Assembly (NCBI GenBank): GCA_021827245.1 | Contig: JAKAWN010000258.1 | Coordinates: 1 to 9,690 of the forward strand | Length of the DNA stretch: 9,690 nt | Source: Acidobacteriota bacterium | GTDB lineage: Bacteria > Acidobacteriota > Terriglobia > UBA7540 | Reading direction: 5' to 3' | In this document: piece by piece, positions 1 to 6,444 of the stretch | How positions within the stretch are numbered: the first letter of the stretch is position 1 | Layout of the letters: each line of letters starts with the position of its first letter | The notes under the pieces: model-generated | Database searches by the model: none | What the model was told of the DNA's origin: nothing | What the model saw: the letters and a program-made list of their open reading frames with translations, nothing else | Made by a program: the position numbers and the translations under genes

Positions 1-34
1 GCCGTCGGACGAACGAACAAGGATTTGAAAATAA

Positions 35-73
35 GAACCGCGGACCGCACAACCGGCGGTCCTCGCTACCCGC
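35..73 (+). repeat. REP-like palindromic repeat, copy 1
   Basis: A 39-bp GC-rich unit beginning GAACCGCGGACC. The arms GGACCG (42-47) and CGGTCC (57-62) can pair. A second copy lies inverted at 812-850, and 32 of 39 positions match when the strands are aligned. The two copies bracket the small cassette between them. No transposase is visible, so this is most like a REP or miniature element. That reading comes from structure, not from a database match. Confidence 0.6.
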
Positions 74-89
74 TTCATAAATGAGAACT

Positions 90-167
90 GGTAGCCACGG
101 CATCGCGTTCAATGCCGTCGGTTCGTCTGCAAAAAAACCACGGCACACAATCGGCGCCGTGGCTACC
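90..167. repeat. REP-like element with 12-bp terminal inverted repeats
   Basis: GGTAGCCACGGC at 90-101 is perfectly inverted as GCCGTGGCTACC at 156-167. Inside are two more hairpins: CGGCAT (98-103) with ATGCCG (112-117), and CCACGGC (138-144) with GCCGTGG (156-162). This two-hairpin layout is typical of REP units moved by RAYT-type transposases. It starts 13 bases past the stop of the minus-strand membrane-protein gene (181-492), so it may also form the 3' end of that transcript. Confidence 0.7.
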
Positions 168-180
168 TGCTCACCACGCC

Positions 181-492
181 CTATGATGTGCGGGCGCGTT
201 TCTTTTCGGAAATCCATCTGTACACGGCGTACAAAGCTCCCCCACAGCAAAATACCGCCATGGACCAAAACTCCCATCGTTCCCTATAGAGCTTCTGCTG
301 CAACGTCTGATAAACCACTGACCCATGGATATTCAAAGGATATATGCTGCCCGCTGCGGGGTTACGGGAACTCGGAAGATCCAAGTACGACTGGTAGACC
401 GACATGGCCCAAACCCAGCCGGTTAAGCCCAGCCCGCACAACGCCATTGATGTGTACTTAAGAATCCTCTCAGCCTTGGATTTCCAAGCCAA
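181..492 (-). CDS. Small two-helix inner-membrane protein (103 aa), hypothetical
   Basis: I do not recognise a named family. Two hydrophobic stretches at about residues 13-33 and 75-93 look like membrane helices. The basic N-terminus (KSKAER) and basic C-terminus (KKRAR) suggest that both ends are cytoplasmic, with a polar loop of about 40 residues outside. The loop holds a YPLNIHGSVVY stretch. I recall similar Y-x-LN-x-HG-xx-VY strings in small acidobacterial membrane proteins, but cannot check this. The start is TTG (490-492): a strong GGAGG (498-502) sits 5 nt upstream and no ATG is better placed. The SD lies just after the TGA (504-506) of the Gly-rich reading frame before it, so the two were probably one translated unit. 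If that frame is an RHS tip, this could be a cognate immunity or accessory protein; this is inference from position only. Confidence 0.65.
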   Translation of the reverse strand: MAWKSKAERILKYTSMALCGLGLTGWVWAMSVYQSYLDLPSSRNPAAGSIYPLNIHGSVVYQTLQQKLYRERWEFWSMAVFCCGGALYAVYRWISEKKRARTS

Positions 493-502
493 GTCCCCCT
501 CC
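493..502 (-). promoter_or_regulatory. Ribosome binding site setting a TTG start
   Basis: On the minus strand GGAGG (498-502) is followed by the 5-nt spacer GGGAC and then TTG (490-492). The quality and spacing of this SD are the reason for accepting a non-ATG start. The site lies between the upstream stop codon (504-506) and the start, as expected for coupled or closely spaced translation. Confidence 0.6.
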
Positions 503-503
503 G

Positions 504-803
504 TCAGTGGCAGGGCACGCTATTGAGCGGCGTCACAGACGTCGTCGTGACGCTCACCGATCCGCTGCCCCCTACCCCAGCTCCCGCAGTCACTCCACCG
601 CCGGTAACTGGACCATGAGCGCTGTTTCCATGGAAAACATCCGCTGAGACGGAGCCTCCCATGCCAAACGTACCGGTTGCATTTGCGAAAGGTCCAGTGA
701 CATCGCACACGGTCTGCCCATTTGATAGAGCACCTTCCACGCCGATAGACCCTGAACCGCCCGCCGTTGCTCCGCCGCCTGTGGTCCGGTATACAGCAAT
801 ATG
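504..803 (-). pseudogene. Gly/Ser/Thr-rich C-terminal remnant, possibly of an RHS/YD-repeat protein
   Basis: The minus-strand frame that ends with TGA at 504-506 encodes about 99 residues rich in Gly, Ala, Ser, Thr and Val. It contains the stretches TVCDVTGPFANATGTFG, ADVFHGN, GPVTGGGVTAGAGVGG and SVSVTTTSVTPL. The alternation of small residues with GGGVT/GAGVGG turns resembles the variable tail that follows the RHS core in acidobacterial RHS-repeat proteins. This is pattern recall, not a search result. No RHS core (such as YD repeats) precedes it. Reading upstream, the frame runs into the REP-like repeat at 812-850 and stops at 867-869. The only candidate start in it is a GTG at 738-740 with no good SD. 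I therefore read it as the 3' end of a larger gene cut off by repeat insertion or rearrangement. It could instead be a short expressed Gly-rich protein starting at 740. Confidence 0.4.
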
Positions 804-811
804 ACCGTGAG

Positions 812-850
812 CCGAGTAGCGCGGTCCTCCGGTTTTGAGGTCCGCGGTTC
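812..850 (-). repeat. REP-like palindromic repeat, copy 2 (inverted relative to copy 1)
   Basis: Read on the minus strand from 850 to 812, this 39-bp unit matches 35-73 at 32 positions. It forms a clean hairpin. CGCGG (820-824) pairs with CCGCG (842-846) and CCTC (826-829) with GAGG (837-840). One mismatch (825/841) interrupts the stem, and the loop is 7 nt. It marks the point where protein-like sequence of the Gly-rich remnant ends. Confidence 0.65.
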
Positions 851-932
851 TTCTGGGGATGTGCCTTCACGGTGTTGTATTCTAGCGCCCTGTCGAGGCT
901 CCGGCGTCCCTTTCTTTCCGAACGTCGGGTGG

Positions 933-956
933 CACACATGGCCGTTGCCATGTGTG
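933..956. other. Perfect 10-bp stem-loop downstream of the phosphatase gene
   Basis: CACACATGGC (933-942) and GCCATGTGTG (947-956) pair perfectly around a 4-nt loop. It lies 41 bp past the stop of the minus-strand SpoIIE phosphatase gene. No T-run follows on either strand, so it is not a standard intrinsic terminator. It could be a 3'-end stabiliser, a Rho-dependent end structure or another REP-like unit. Confidence 0.55.
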
Positions 957-997
957 TGATCGTAAGCGGCATCAATGCTTGACGAAGCCTGTGCTGC

Positions 998-2644
998 CTA
1001 GGGAGTCCCGAAACGCAACACCACCAATGTCAGGTCATCGGAAGGTGGTGCTGGCCCCACAAACTCTCTTACAGCCTTCAGGATTTTCTCTGAGGCGTCA
1101 GCAGCAGGCAGCTTCGCGCATTCCGAGGCCACGCTATCCAGCCGCGATTCGCCAAACAGCTCGTTCCTGAAGTTCTGTGCCTCTGTCAACCCGTCTGAAA
1201 AAAGCAGAACCAGATCTGCAGGAGCGAGTTGGGTGCTGCCAGCGTCGTAGGCCGCACCGGCAAAGAGGCCCAGCGGGAAGCTCGATGTTTCGAGCGGTTG
1301 CACGGTCCCATTTGAGCGGACCAGCAGCGGGTAGGTGTGGCCGGCATTCACAAATTCGAATTCTCCATCAGGAGCGATGACGCCGTAAAACATGGTTGCA
1401 TACATGGCCTCGCCTGACCGCTCGCGGAGAAAATCGTTGACCCGGCTGAAAATCACCCGCAATTCCAGATCGCCTGCTGCCACGGCGGCGAAAGCTCCCT
1501 GCAGATTGGCCGAGAGGATGGCGGCCGGCAGCCCCTTGCCGGAAACGTCGGCCACCGCAAAGCCGAAGCGGTTTTCCGGCAGCGTAATCGCGTCGTAATA
1601 GTCCCCGCCAACGCTCGAGCTTGGCACGGTGAAGGCGTGGACGTCGAAATACGAGCTTGCCGGCAGTTCCTGCGGCAGCAGATTCTGTTGAATGTTTCGA
1701 GCCAGGGCCAGTTCGTGCTGCACGCGTTCCTGTTCTCGGGCCAGGCTCAGCAGCCGCGCGTTTTCAATCACCGTGGCACCCTGGACGGCCAAAGTCTGCA
1801 GCACCTCGCGGTCAAGCCCCGTCAGTGAAGTGGCGCGCGCCCGGCTGTCCAGGTAAAGCACCCCCAGTTGTTCCGCCGCCACGCCCGCAATCGACTCGCC
1901 TCGAACGTCTGACACCGGAGACCTCTGCAGCGGGACAGCCACCACGCCGCGCACTCCGCCCTGGATGGTCACCGTCTCATTGGTGGCGCGCCCGGTTGCC
2001 GCTTCTTCCAGCACCATTTCTTCCCGGCCGGTTTTCGCCACCCGCTCGACGACGGATTTCGAGTAATCGTCCGGCGCGGGCTCCAGGCTGATTTCGCCCT
2101 GGGCGCGGGCAACGCGCAATTTCAGCCCTTCTTCTGAGTCGCGCAGGAACAGCAGGCCGCGGTCGGCCCCCGTAACGCTCAGCGCGGAATCCACCAGCGC
2201 CGTCAGAACTTTTTCCAGCCTGGGTGAGCGGTAGAGCGTCTGGGCCATCTGCAGCAGCAGGCTCAGGTGTTGCAATTGCGGCGCCGGGCTTTCGGCCGCC
2301 CTTCCCACTTGTTCCAGCAGGCCCGGGAGTTCAGCCTCCTGCATCAGAAATGAAAGCCCGTGGCTTTCCGCTACCCCCAGATTGATCTGGTCGCCGGATT
2401 TCAGCAGGCAACTGGACACCAGGGCGCCGTTCACATACGTCCCATGCCGGCTTCCGGTGTCTTCCAGAACGTACCCTTGTGGCGTCTTCAGAATGCGCGC
2501 GTGCCGCCGCGAGACCCGGCTGTCCAGCAGCACAAGATCGCGGTCGCTCTGCCGCCCCATGGTGAATTCGGGTTTAGAGATTTCAACTTCGCGCTGACCG
2601 CCGGAACTGTCGGTGACGATCAGTCGTGGCAAACTCTGCCGCAT
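998..2644 (-). CDS. FHA-GAF-SpoIIE (PP2C-type) serine/threonine phosphatase, RsbU-like
   Basis: A 548-aa cytoplasmic signalling protein. An FHA domain (about 25-98) shows G30-R31, SRRHA (45-49) and GSRHGTYVNG (64-73), the phosphothreonine-binding signature. A GAF sensor domain spans about 139-297. A helical linker (298-325) ends in the IQQNLLP stretch typical of RsbU-like enzymes. The SpoIIE/PP2C domain (about 333-546) keeps the metal-binding aspartates in VGGDYYD (D348, D351), ADVSGKG (D366), FSDGLTE (D484) and SDDLT (D536/D537), so it should be active. Such enzymes usually dephosphorylate anti-anti-sigma (STAS) proteins in partner switching. No anti-sigma or STAS gene is nearby, so the target is unknown. 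The FHA domain suggests that a Ser/Thr kinase acts on it or on a partner. The ATG (2642-2644) has GGAGG at 2655-2659, 10 nt upstream. It appears to be a single-gene transcript. Confidence 0.95.
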   Translation of the reverse strand: MRQSLPRLIVTDSSGGQREVEISKPEFTMGRQSDRDLVLLDSRVSRRHARILKTPQGYVLEDTGSRHGTYVNGALVSSCLLKSGDQINLGVAESHGLSFLMQEAELPGLLEQVGRAAESPAPQLQHLSLLLQMAQTLYRSPRLEKVLTALVDSALSVTGADRGLLFLRDSEEGLKLRVARAQGEISLEPAPDDYSKSVVERVAKTGREEMVLEEAATGRATNETVTIQGGVRGVVAVPLQRSPVSDVRGESIAGVAAEQLGVLYLDSRARATSLTGLDREVLQTLAVQGATVIENARLLSLAREQERVQHELALARNIQQNLLPQELPASSYFDVHAFTVPSSSVGGDYYDAITLPENRFGFAVADVSGKGLPAAILSANLQGAFAAVAAGDLELRVIFSRVNDFLRERSGEAMYATMFYGVIAPDGEFEFVNAGHTYPLLVRSNGTVQPLETSSFPLGLFAGAAYDAGSTQLAPADLVLLFSDGLTEAQNFRNELFGESRLDSVASECAKLPAADASEKILKAVREFVGPAPPSDDLTLVVLRFGTP

Positions 2645-2673
2645 TTTGTATCCCCCTCCGGATGCTGCCGCCC

Positions 2674-2682
2674 ATTATACCA
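2674..2682 (-). promoter_or_regulatory. Extended -10 promoter of the phosphatase gene
   Basis: The minus strand carries TATAAT (2674-2679), a perfect -10 match, preceded by TGG (2680-2682), which gives the TGn extension. No convincing -35 hexamer sits 16-18 nt upstream, which fits an extended -10 promoter. The start site would be near 2667, giving a leader of about 23 nt that includes the SD. Confidence 0.5.
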
Positions 2683-2860
2683 GCCTGCCAGCCGGACTCG
2701 TTGCAGCAAATCATGCTTCGTGGAACCTGCAGAGCGCAACATAAACGCAACGTTGGCGCATGACACGCTTTGAACGCGAAGCGCGGACTCGCCTCCCTTA
2801 ATCACCCCCACATTGCGGCCATTTACACGAAATACGAGCGGCCGACAACTGGCGCCGGTG

Positions 2861-2884
2861 CGAAAATTGTCCCTCTCGCGGACA
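2861..2884 (-). terminator. Weak candidate terminator after the PLP enzyme gene
   Basis: TGTCC (2868-2872) and GGACA (2880-2884) form a 5-bp stem with a 7-nt loop. On the minus strand ATTTT follows. The position, 22 bp past the stop of the PLP enzyme gene, is right for its 3' end, but the stem is short and the T-run is only four long. Confidence 0.25.
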
Positions 2885-2905
2885 GTGGGTAAAAATCGCA
2901 GATGT

Positions 2906-4045
2906 CTAGATTTTCGCCAGCGCCTGCTCAAGGTCCGCCATCAGGTCTTCCACGTCTTCGATGCCCACGGAAATGCGCACCAGGCCATCCGTGATGCCGA
3001 GCCGCTGCCGGTCTTCGGGTGGAACGCTAGCGTGGGTCATGCTGGCGGGATGCGAGATCAGGGTCTCGACGCCGCCCAGGCTTTCGGCCAGCGAGCAGAG
3101 CCGGACCGAGTTCAGGATGGTCCTGGCGTTCTCCAGCGAGCCGGTCTCGAACGAGAGCATGCCGCCGGGCCCACGCATCTGCTTCCGGCCAAGCTCGTAC
3201 TGAGGATGTGAAGGAAGGCCGGGATAGTGGACCAGCTTCACCATGGGATGCGCTTCGAGGAAGCGGGCTACCGCCATGCCGTTCTCGCAGTGCTGGCGCA
3301 TGCGAACGGCCAACGTCTTGACACCGCGCAGCACCAGCCAACTATCCATGGGCCCCAGCACGGCCCCAGCGGCATTCTGGATGAACTTCAGACGTTCAGC
3401 CAGACTGGCATCGTTCATCACCACGGCGCCACCCACGCCGTCGCTGTGCCCGTTCAGGTACTTGGTGGTGCTGTGCACCACGATGTCGGCGCCAAGTTCG
3501 AGAGGCCGCTGCAGGTAGGGGCTCATAAAGGTGTTGTCCACCGCGACCAGCAGCCCGTGACGGTGGGCCAGTTCGGAGGCGGCCGCGAGGTCCGTGATCT
3601 CCATGATGGGATTGGTCGGCGTCTCGAGATAGAGCAAGCCTGTATTCTCGCGGATGGCATCTTCGATGTTGGCCGGGTCAGTGGTGTCAACATAGGTGAA
3701 TTCGAAGCCGAAATTCTTCAGGACGCGGTCAAACAGCCGAAAGGTTCCGCCATAAAGATTGCTGCCCGCAATGATGTGATCGCCACTCTTAAAGAGAGTC
3801 AGCAAAGCGTTGATGGCAGCCATGCCGGAGGCAAAGGCAAAGCCGAAACGGCCGCCTTCCAGGCGCGCCAAGTTGCGCTCGAGCGCGGCACGCGTCGGAT
3901 TCAACGTGCGCGCATACTCGTACCCCTTGTGCTTTCCCAGTTCTTCCTGAACGAAAGTGGAGGTTTGATAAATAGGAACAATGATGGCTCCGGTGGAGGG
4001 GTCAGGCTCCTGGCCAATGTGAATCGCATCTGTGGAGAATCCCAT
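2906..4045 (-). CDS. Cystathionine gamma-synthase/gamma-lyase family PLP-dependent enzyme
   Basis: A 379-aa Cys/Met-metabolism PLP enzyme of usual family length, cytoplasmic and active as a tetramer in the family. Visible motifs are YEYAR (42-46), with the Tyr and Arg that contact PLP phosphate across subunits; the phosphate loop SGMAA (73-77); D170-N171, where the Asp holds the PLP pyridine nitrogen; and HSTTKYLNGH, in which K195 should form the Schiff base. The C-terminus carries SLGGVETLISHPASMTHASVP, shared by synthases, gamma-lyases and MccB-type lyases. The sequence alone does not separate cystathionine synthesis from cystathionine or homocysteine cleavage, so no symbol is given. The open frame extends to 4177, but I chose ATG 4043-4045. 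The family N-terminus begins here, GGAAAGG (4050-4056) precedes it, and a good promoter (4101-4129) lies inside the extension. It is transcribed alone, divergently from the gene at 4245. Confidence 0.93.
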   Translation of the reverse strand: MGFSTDAIHIGQEPDPSTGAIIVPIYQTSTFVQEELGKHKGYEYARTLNPTRAALERNLARLEGGRFGFAFASGMAAINALLTLFKSGDHIIAGSNLYGGTFRLFDRVLKNFGFEFTYVDTTDPANIEDAIRENTGLLYLETPTNPIMEITDLAAASELAHRHGLLVAVDNTFMSPYLQRPLELGADIVVHSTTKYLNGHSDGVGGAVVMNDASLAERLKFIQNAAGAVLGPMDSWLVLRGVKTLAVRMRQHCENGMAVARFLEAHPMVKLVHYPGLPSHPQYELGRKQMRGPGGMLSFETGSLENARTILNSVRLCSLAESLGGVETLISHPASMTHASVPPEDRQRLGITDGLVRISVGIEDVEDLMADLEQALAKI

Positions 4046-4100
4046 AGGACCTTTCCGGGCGGATTGCCCTTGGTTTGGCGATGAAATGATGCCAGCAGTG

Positions 4101-4129
4101 AAATTATCGGAGTCTCCACCATGTGTCAA
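4101..4129 (-). promoter_or_regulatory. Sigma70-type promoter of the PLP enzyme gene
   Basis: On the minus strand TTGACA (4124-4129), a perfect -35, is followed by a 17-nt spacer and TAATTT (4101-4106). The predicted start is near 4094, about 50 nt before the ATG at 4045. A transcript starting here cannot include the ATG at 4177, which settles the start choice. Confidence 0.6.
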
Positions 4130-4244
4130 TCCCAGTGGCAGCGTCTGCAGGCGCAGAAAATGGCAAGCGCGGGCCAATCATGATAAAACTTGAAGAAGAG
4201 GAATGGCATCGAAAAATTAGCCTGGAAGAAGTTGGGGGACATGA

Positions 4245-4649
4245 ATGAGACAGGAAGATTGGAAAGATACCAGCTTGGTTCGGCTGGGGATGATCCTTGC
4301 TTCTGCAATGATGATGGCCGTGGCCATGCCTGGCGTTCTGGTCGCAGCTACGCAGATGACGACGGTGCACGTTCGGGTGCAGGATGCCAAGACCGGTGAG
4401 CCTATTTATCAGGCCCGCCTGACGTTGAGGTACCGCCAGCCGGGAGCATTCATGCGCCGGTCCAAGATAATCTCGTACACTTCGAAAACCGACAAGAATG
4501 GTAAGGGCCAGTTCCCCTATGTACCCATGGGCACCATTACCCTGATGGTGACTGCGCCGGACCACAACACATTTGGAAAAGAGTTCAAAATCACAAAAGA
4601 GAACCAGGTGATCGATGTAAGGCTGCAGAAGCCGCATGCGGTGCTTTAG
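4245..4649 (+). CDS. Exported carboxypeptidase-regulatory-like domain protein (134 aa)
   Basis: A small secreted or periplasmic protein. Residues 1-13 form a charged n-region, followed by a hydrophobic core (about 14-34) and a likely signal peptidase site after VAA near residue 35. The mature part is one beta-sandwich domain of the CarboxypepD_reg/SdrD-B-like type. Recognisable parts are the strand VHVRVQDAKTGEPI, the turn TSKTDKNGKGQF, then MGTITLMVTAPDHNTFGKEF and the closing strand QVIDVRLQ. Such domains carry no catalysis and usually serve in adhesion, stability or as periplasmic binding modules. The actual role is unknown. The ATG at 4245 has a GGGGGA SD (4234-4239) 5 nt upstream. The overlapping ATG at 4241 is in another frame without a protein-like product. 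It is divergent from the PLP enzyme gene, with 199 bp between the starts. A weak TGGCAA-17-TAAAAC pair upstream is the only promoter hint. Confidence 0.85.
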   Translation: MRQEDWKDTSLVRLGMILASAMMMAVAMPGVLVAATQMTTVHVRVQDAKTGEPIYQARLTLRYRQPGAFMRRSKIISYTSKTDKNGKGQFPYVPMGTITLMVTAPDHNTFGKEFKITKENQVIDVRLQKPHAVL

Positions 4650-5181
4650 CGGACCGCTCCCTGGGTCGTAAACGAGTGGCACTGAACGAAAAGGCATGGT
4701 ACGTCCGCGTGGCTGAATCTGTTTGGAGAGTACGGCGCGCTTTCGAATGAAGCAAGTGAAATAGCGTGAGGATCAGGCAGTTACCTTAATTCATCGCCCC
4801 AGGTACGGTGGCAATAGAACAGCAAATTGCGGGGATGTACCCGGGAAATCCTGTGCAATCACGCGCCGATCTTCTGACTTCCTCTCGCATGTGCTAATGA
4901 GATTGAGTGGAAGAATGCTTAAGCTTAGTGCAAAGAGTAGAATGTCATTTGTTTGCCGTACCTTACACCGGAAGGGAGGGTGGTTTTCCACAAGCTTTTC
5001 AACAATGCTGTTGAAGACTTTTTATTGAATTGATAGGGAATGTTTATCGATGATTCCCGTTCTCACTCCTCCCAACAGAACGGCACAAGAGGACGGCATG
5101 ACTCCCGACAAAATTAATAGCAAGCCGATTCTCTGACTTCTGCAAACTGTACACTTGCGCCCAAGTTCAAACGCTGCCCGA
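4650..5181. other. Intergenic region between convergent genes
   Basis: 532 bp between the stops of the plus-strand small exported protein and the minus-strand PPIase. No convincing gene is seen. It holds the hairpin/T-tract at 4998-5023 and a second hairpin, GGGAAT (5036-5041) with ATTCCC (5053-5058). It also has a near-direct repeat of 17 bp (4865-4881 and 5124-5140, 15 of 17 identical). The DNA is more AT-rich than the flanking genes. Confidence 0.6.
4998..5023 (+). terminator. Candidate intrinsic terminator (plus strand)
   Basis: TTCAACA (4998-5004) and TGTTGAA (5009-5015) form a perfect 7-bp stem with a 4-nt loop. TTTTT (5019-5023) follows after three bases. The stem is AT-rich, so strength is doubtful. 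The nearest plus-strand gene ends 350 bp upstream, which leaves open what transcript it would end. Confidence 0.4.
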
Positions 5182-6171
5182 TCAAGGATGAGCAGGTGCT
5201 GTGGGCATGGCGGTGGAAGCGCCGGGAGAATCCTGTGGTACTTTGAAGTAAACAGGGTCCATCCAGATATTTGCCTTGGCCTTCATGTCATCCATGGCGG
5301 CCTTGAGTTTTTCTTGCCTCAATTCGTTTTCAATCTGCCCTGAGACGGTTTTCACGTCCGGTTGCTGATGGCTGAGTAACTGCAGGAGAACCAAGGCATG
5401 CGGCGTGTCCACTGGCTGGGAGAACTGATTGTCTTTCAAATTGAAGGCGACTTGGTCCAGCGCGGGTATCATTTCACCTTTGCGCACAGTGTGCGGTTCC
5501 GGGTCTACCATGACAACGTTGGGAACGTCGAACTTCTTTGCTACTTCTTTGATGTCAGTTCCAGCTTCGACCGCTTTTTGGATCGACGCCAGGCGGGCCC
5601 TCGCCTCTTCTTCGGAGAGGCCAAGATCGCCAGCCTTCGCATCTGCGGCCTTTGTACGAACTACGAACTCTCGGATTTGCGCTTCTTCGAAGTCACTCTT
5701 GTGAGCGTTGTAATAGGTATTGATTTCGTCCGGCGTGACCTGAATGCCCTCTGCAATTTTCCGATACTCTGCCTGGGCCAGAAGCTGGATTTTTTCAAGG
5801 GCAATTTTTCGCTGAAAGTCCGGCGAGGCATCCAGGTGATCGGTCTGCGCTTTCTGTGAGAGCAGCACCATCATGGCATACTCCTCGCCAACGGGCTTCC
5901 GTCCCCGGATCGCCACGGCCTTCTGAACCTGAGGGTTAAGGCTGTTAATAAGGAAATCGATGTCAGCGCGGGTGACCTGGGCATCTCCCACCTTGAGCAC
6001 CACTTTGTCGGGCGATATGGCTTGGGCAGAGGCTTGGCTTTTTGTACCGCCCTGCGCAGCCGAGTTTCCCGCAGGGGACGCATTCTGTGCAAAGCCCACA
6101 AAGGCCGACAAAGCTCCGGCCAAGAGACTATTCATGATAATAAGCGGCATCTTCCGACGACAAAATTCCAT
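5182..6171 (-). CDS. Exported SurA/PpiC-like (parvulin) peptidyl-prolyl cis-trans isomerase
   Basis: A 329-aa envelope foldase/chaperone. The N-terminus has basic residues (CRRK), a hydrophobic segment (about 9-27) and a probable signal cleavage near AFVGFAQ. A Gly/Ser/Ala-rich linker (30-52) follows. Residues 55-160 form a SurA-N/trigger-factor-like helical chaperone region, with KVVLKVGDAQVTRADIDF at its start and the family VTPDEINTYYNAHKSDF stretch before the catalytic part. The parvulin-like domain spans about 164-267. Residues 270-300 are helical, and the tail is Pro/Ala-rich. It should help fold exported proteins. The open frame reaches 6321, but ATG 6169-6171 is preferred: AAGGAG (6181-6186) lies 9 nt upstream and the signal peptide starts there. 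It lies 273 bp downstream of the GH20 gene on the same strand. That gap contains hairpins (6315-6329 and 6334-6346) but no clear terminator, so co-transcription is possible. Confidence 0.88.
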   Translation of the reverse strand: MEFCRRKMPLIIMNSLLAGALSAFVGFAQNASPAGNSAAQGGTKSQASAQAISPDKVVLKVGDAQVTRADIDFLINSLNPQVQKAVAIRGRKPVGEEYAMMVLLSQKAQTDHLDASPDFQRKIALEKIQLLAQAEYRKIAEGIQVTPDEINTYYNAHKSDFEEAQIREFVVRTKAADAKAGDLGLSEEEARARLASIQKAVEAGTDIKEVAKKFDVPNVVMVDPEPHTVRKGEMIPALDQVAFNLKDNQFSQPVDTPHALVLLQLLSHQQPDVKTVSGQIENELRQEKLKAAMDDMKAKANIWMDPVYFKVPQDSPGASTAMPTAPAHP

Positions 6172-6444
6172 GCTGCAATACTCCTTATTGAACACGACTA
6201 CCAGGCAAATCACTTCATCGTACCACAGGCCGTGCCATACCGCATGTATTTTCCCGTGCTGCAGGGCCTTGCCGGCACGCCTTTTGACGGACCTGTCAAA
6301 CGACGGCAGCGGATCTGCCATCCTGGCAGACGTTGGCTGCCAGCCAGTGGGGCAAATGTTGAAGCCACAGAATCAAGCGTTATTCCGCGGGCTTCAAGAA
6401 GGTTTTGGCCACCGATCAAGGCTATCGCGCGCTGATCTTGCTTG

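Noticed and set aside
520..975. Overlapping minus-strand frames of 151 and 115 codons
   Set aside because: Basic, Arg-rich shadow products running through the repeat at 812-850 and the stem-loop at 933-956. The adjacent Gly-rich frame has the better protein character.
3227..4084. 285-codon open frame on the plus strand
   Set aside because: Lies opposite the PLP enzyme gene, whose motifs are clear. The product is His/Gln/Gly-rich without any recognisable domain; a shadow of high-GC coding sequence.
4046..4177. 44-residue N-terminal extension of the PLP enzyme
   Set aside because: Contains a promoter with a perfect -35, does not resemble the family N-terminus, and a better SD-supported ATG follows.
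4791..4991. 66-codon minus-strand frame in the intergenic region
   Set aside because: GTG start without SD, no domain, and it ends among repeats. The hydrophobic patch alone is not enough.
5099..5137. 12-codon plus-strand mini-ORF (MTPDKINSKPIL) with an AGAGG upstream
   Set aside because: Too short to judge; the SD match may be chance, and there is no downstream gene on that strand to regulate.
6172..6321. 50-residue N-terminal extension of the PPIase
   Set aside because: It would bury the signal peptide inside the protein. ATG 6171 has AAGGAG upstream and begins directly with the signal sequence.
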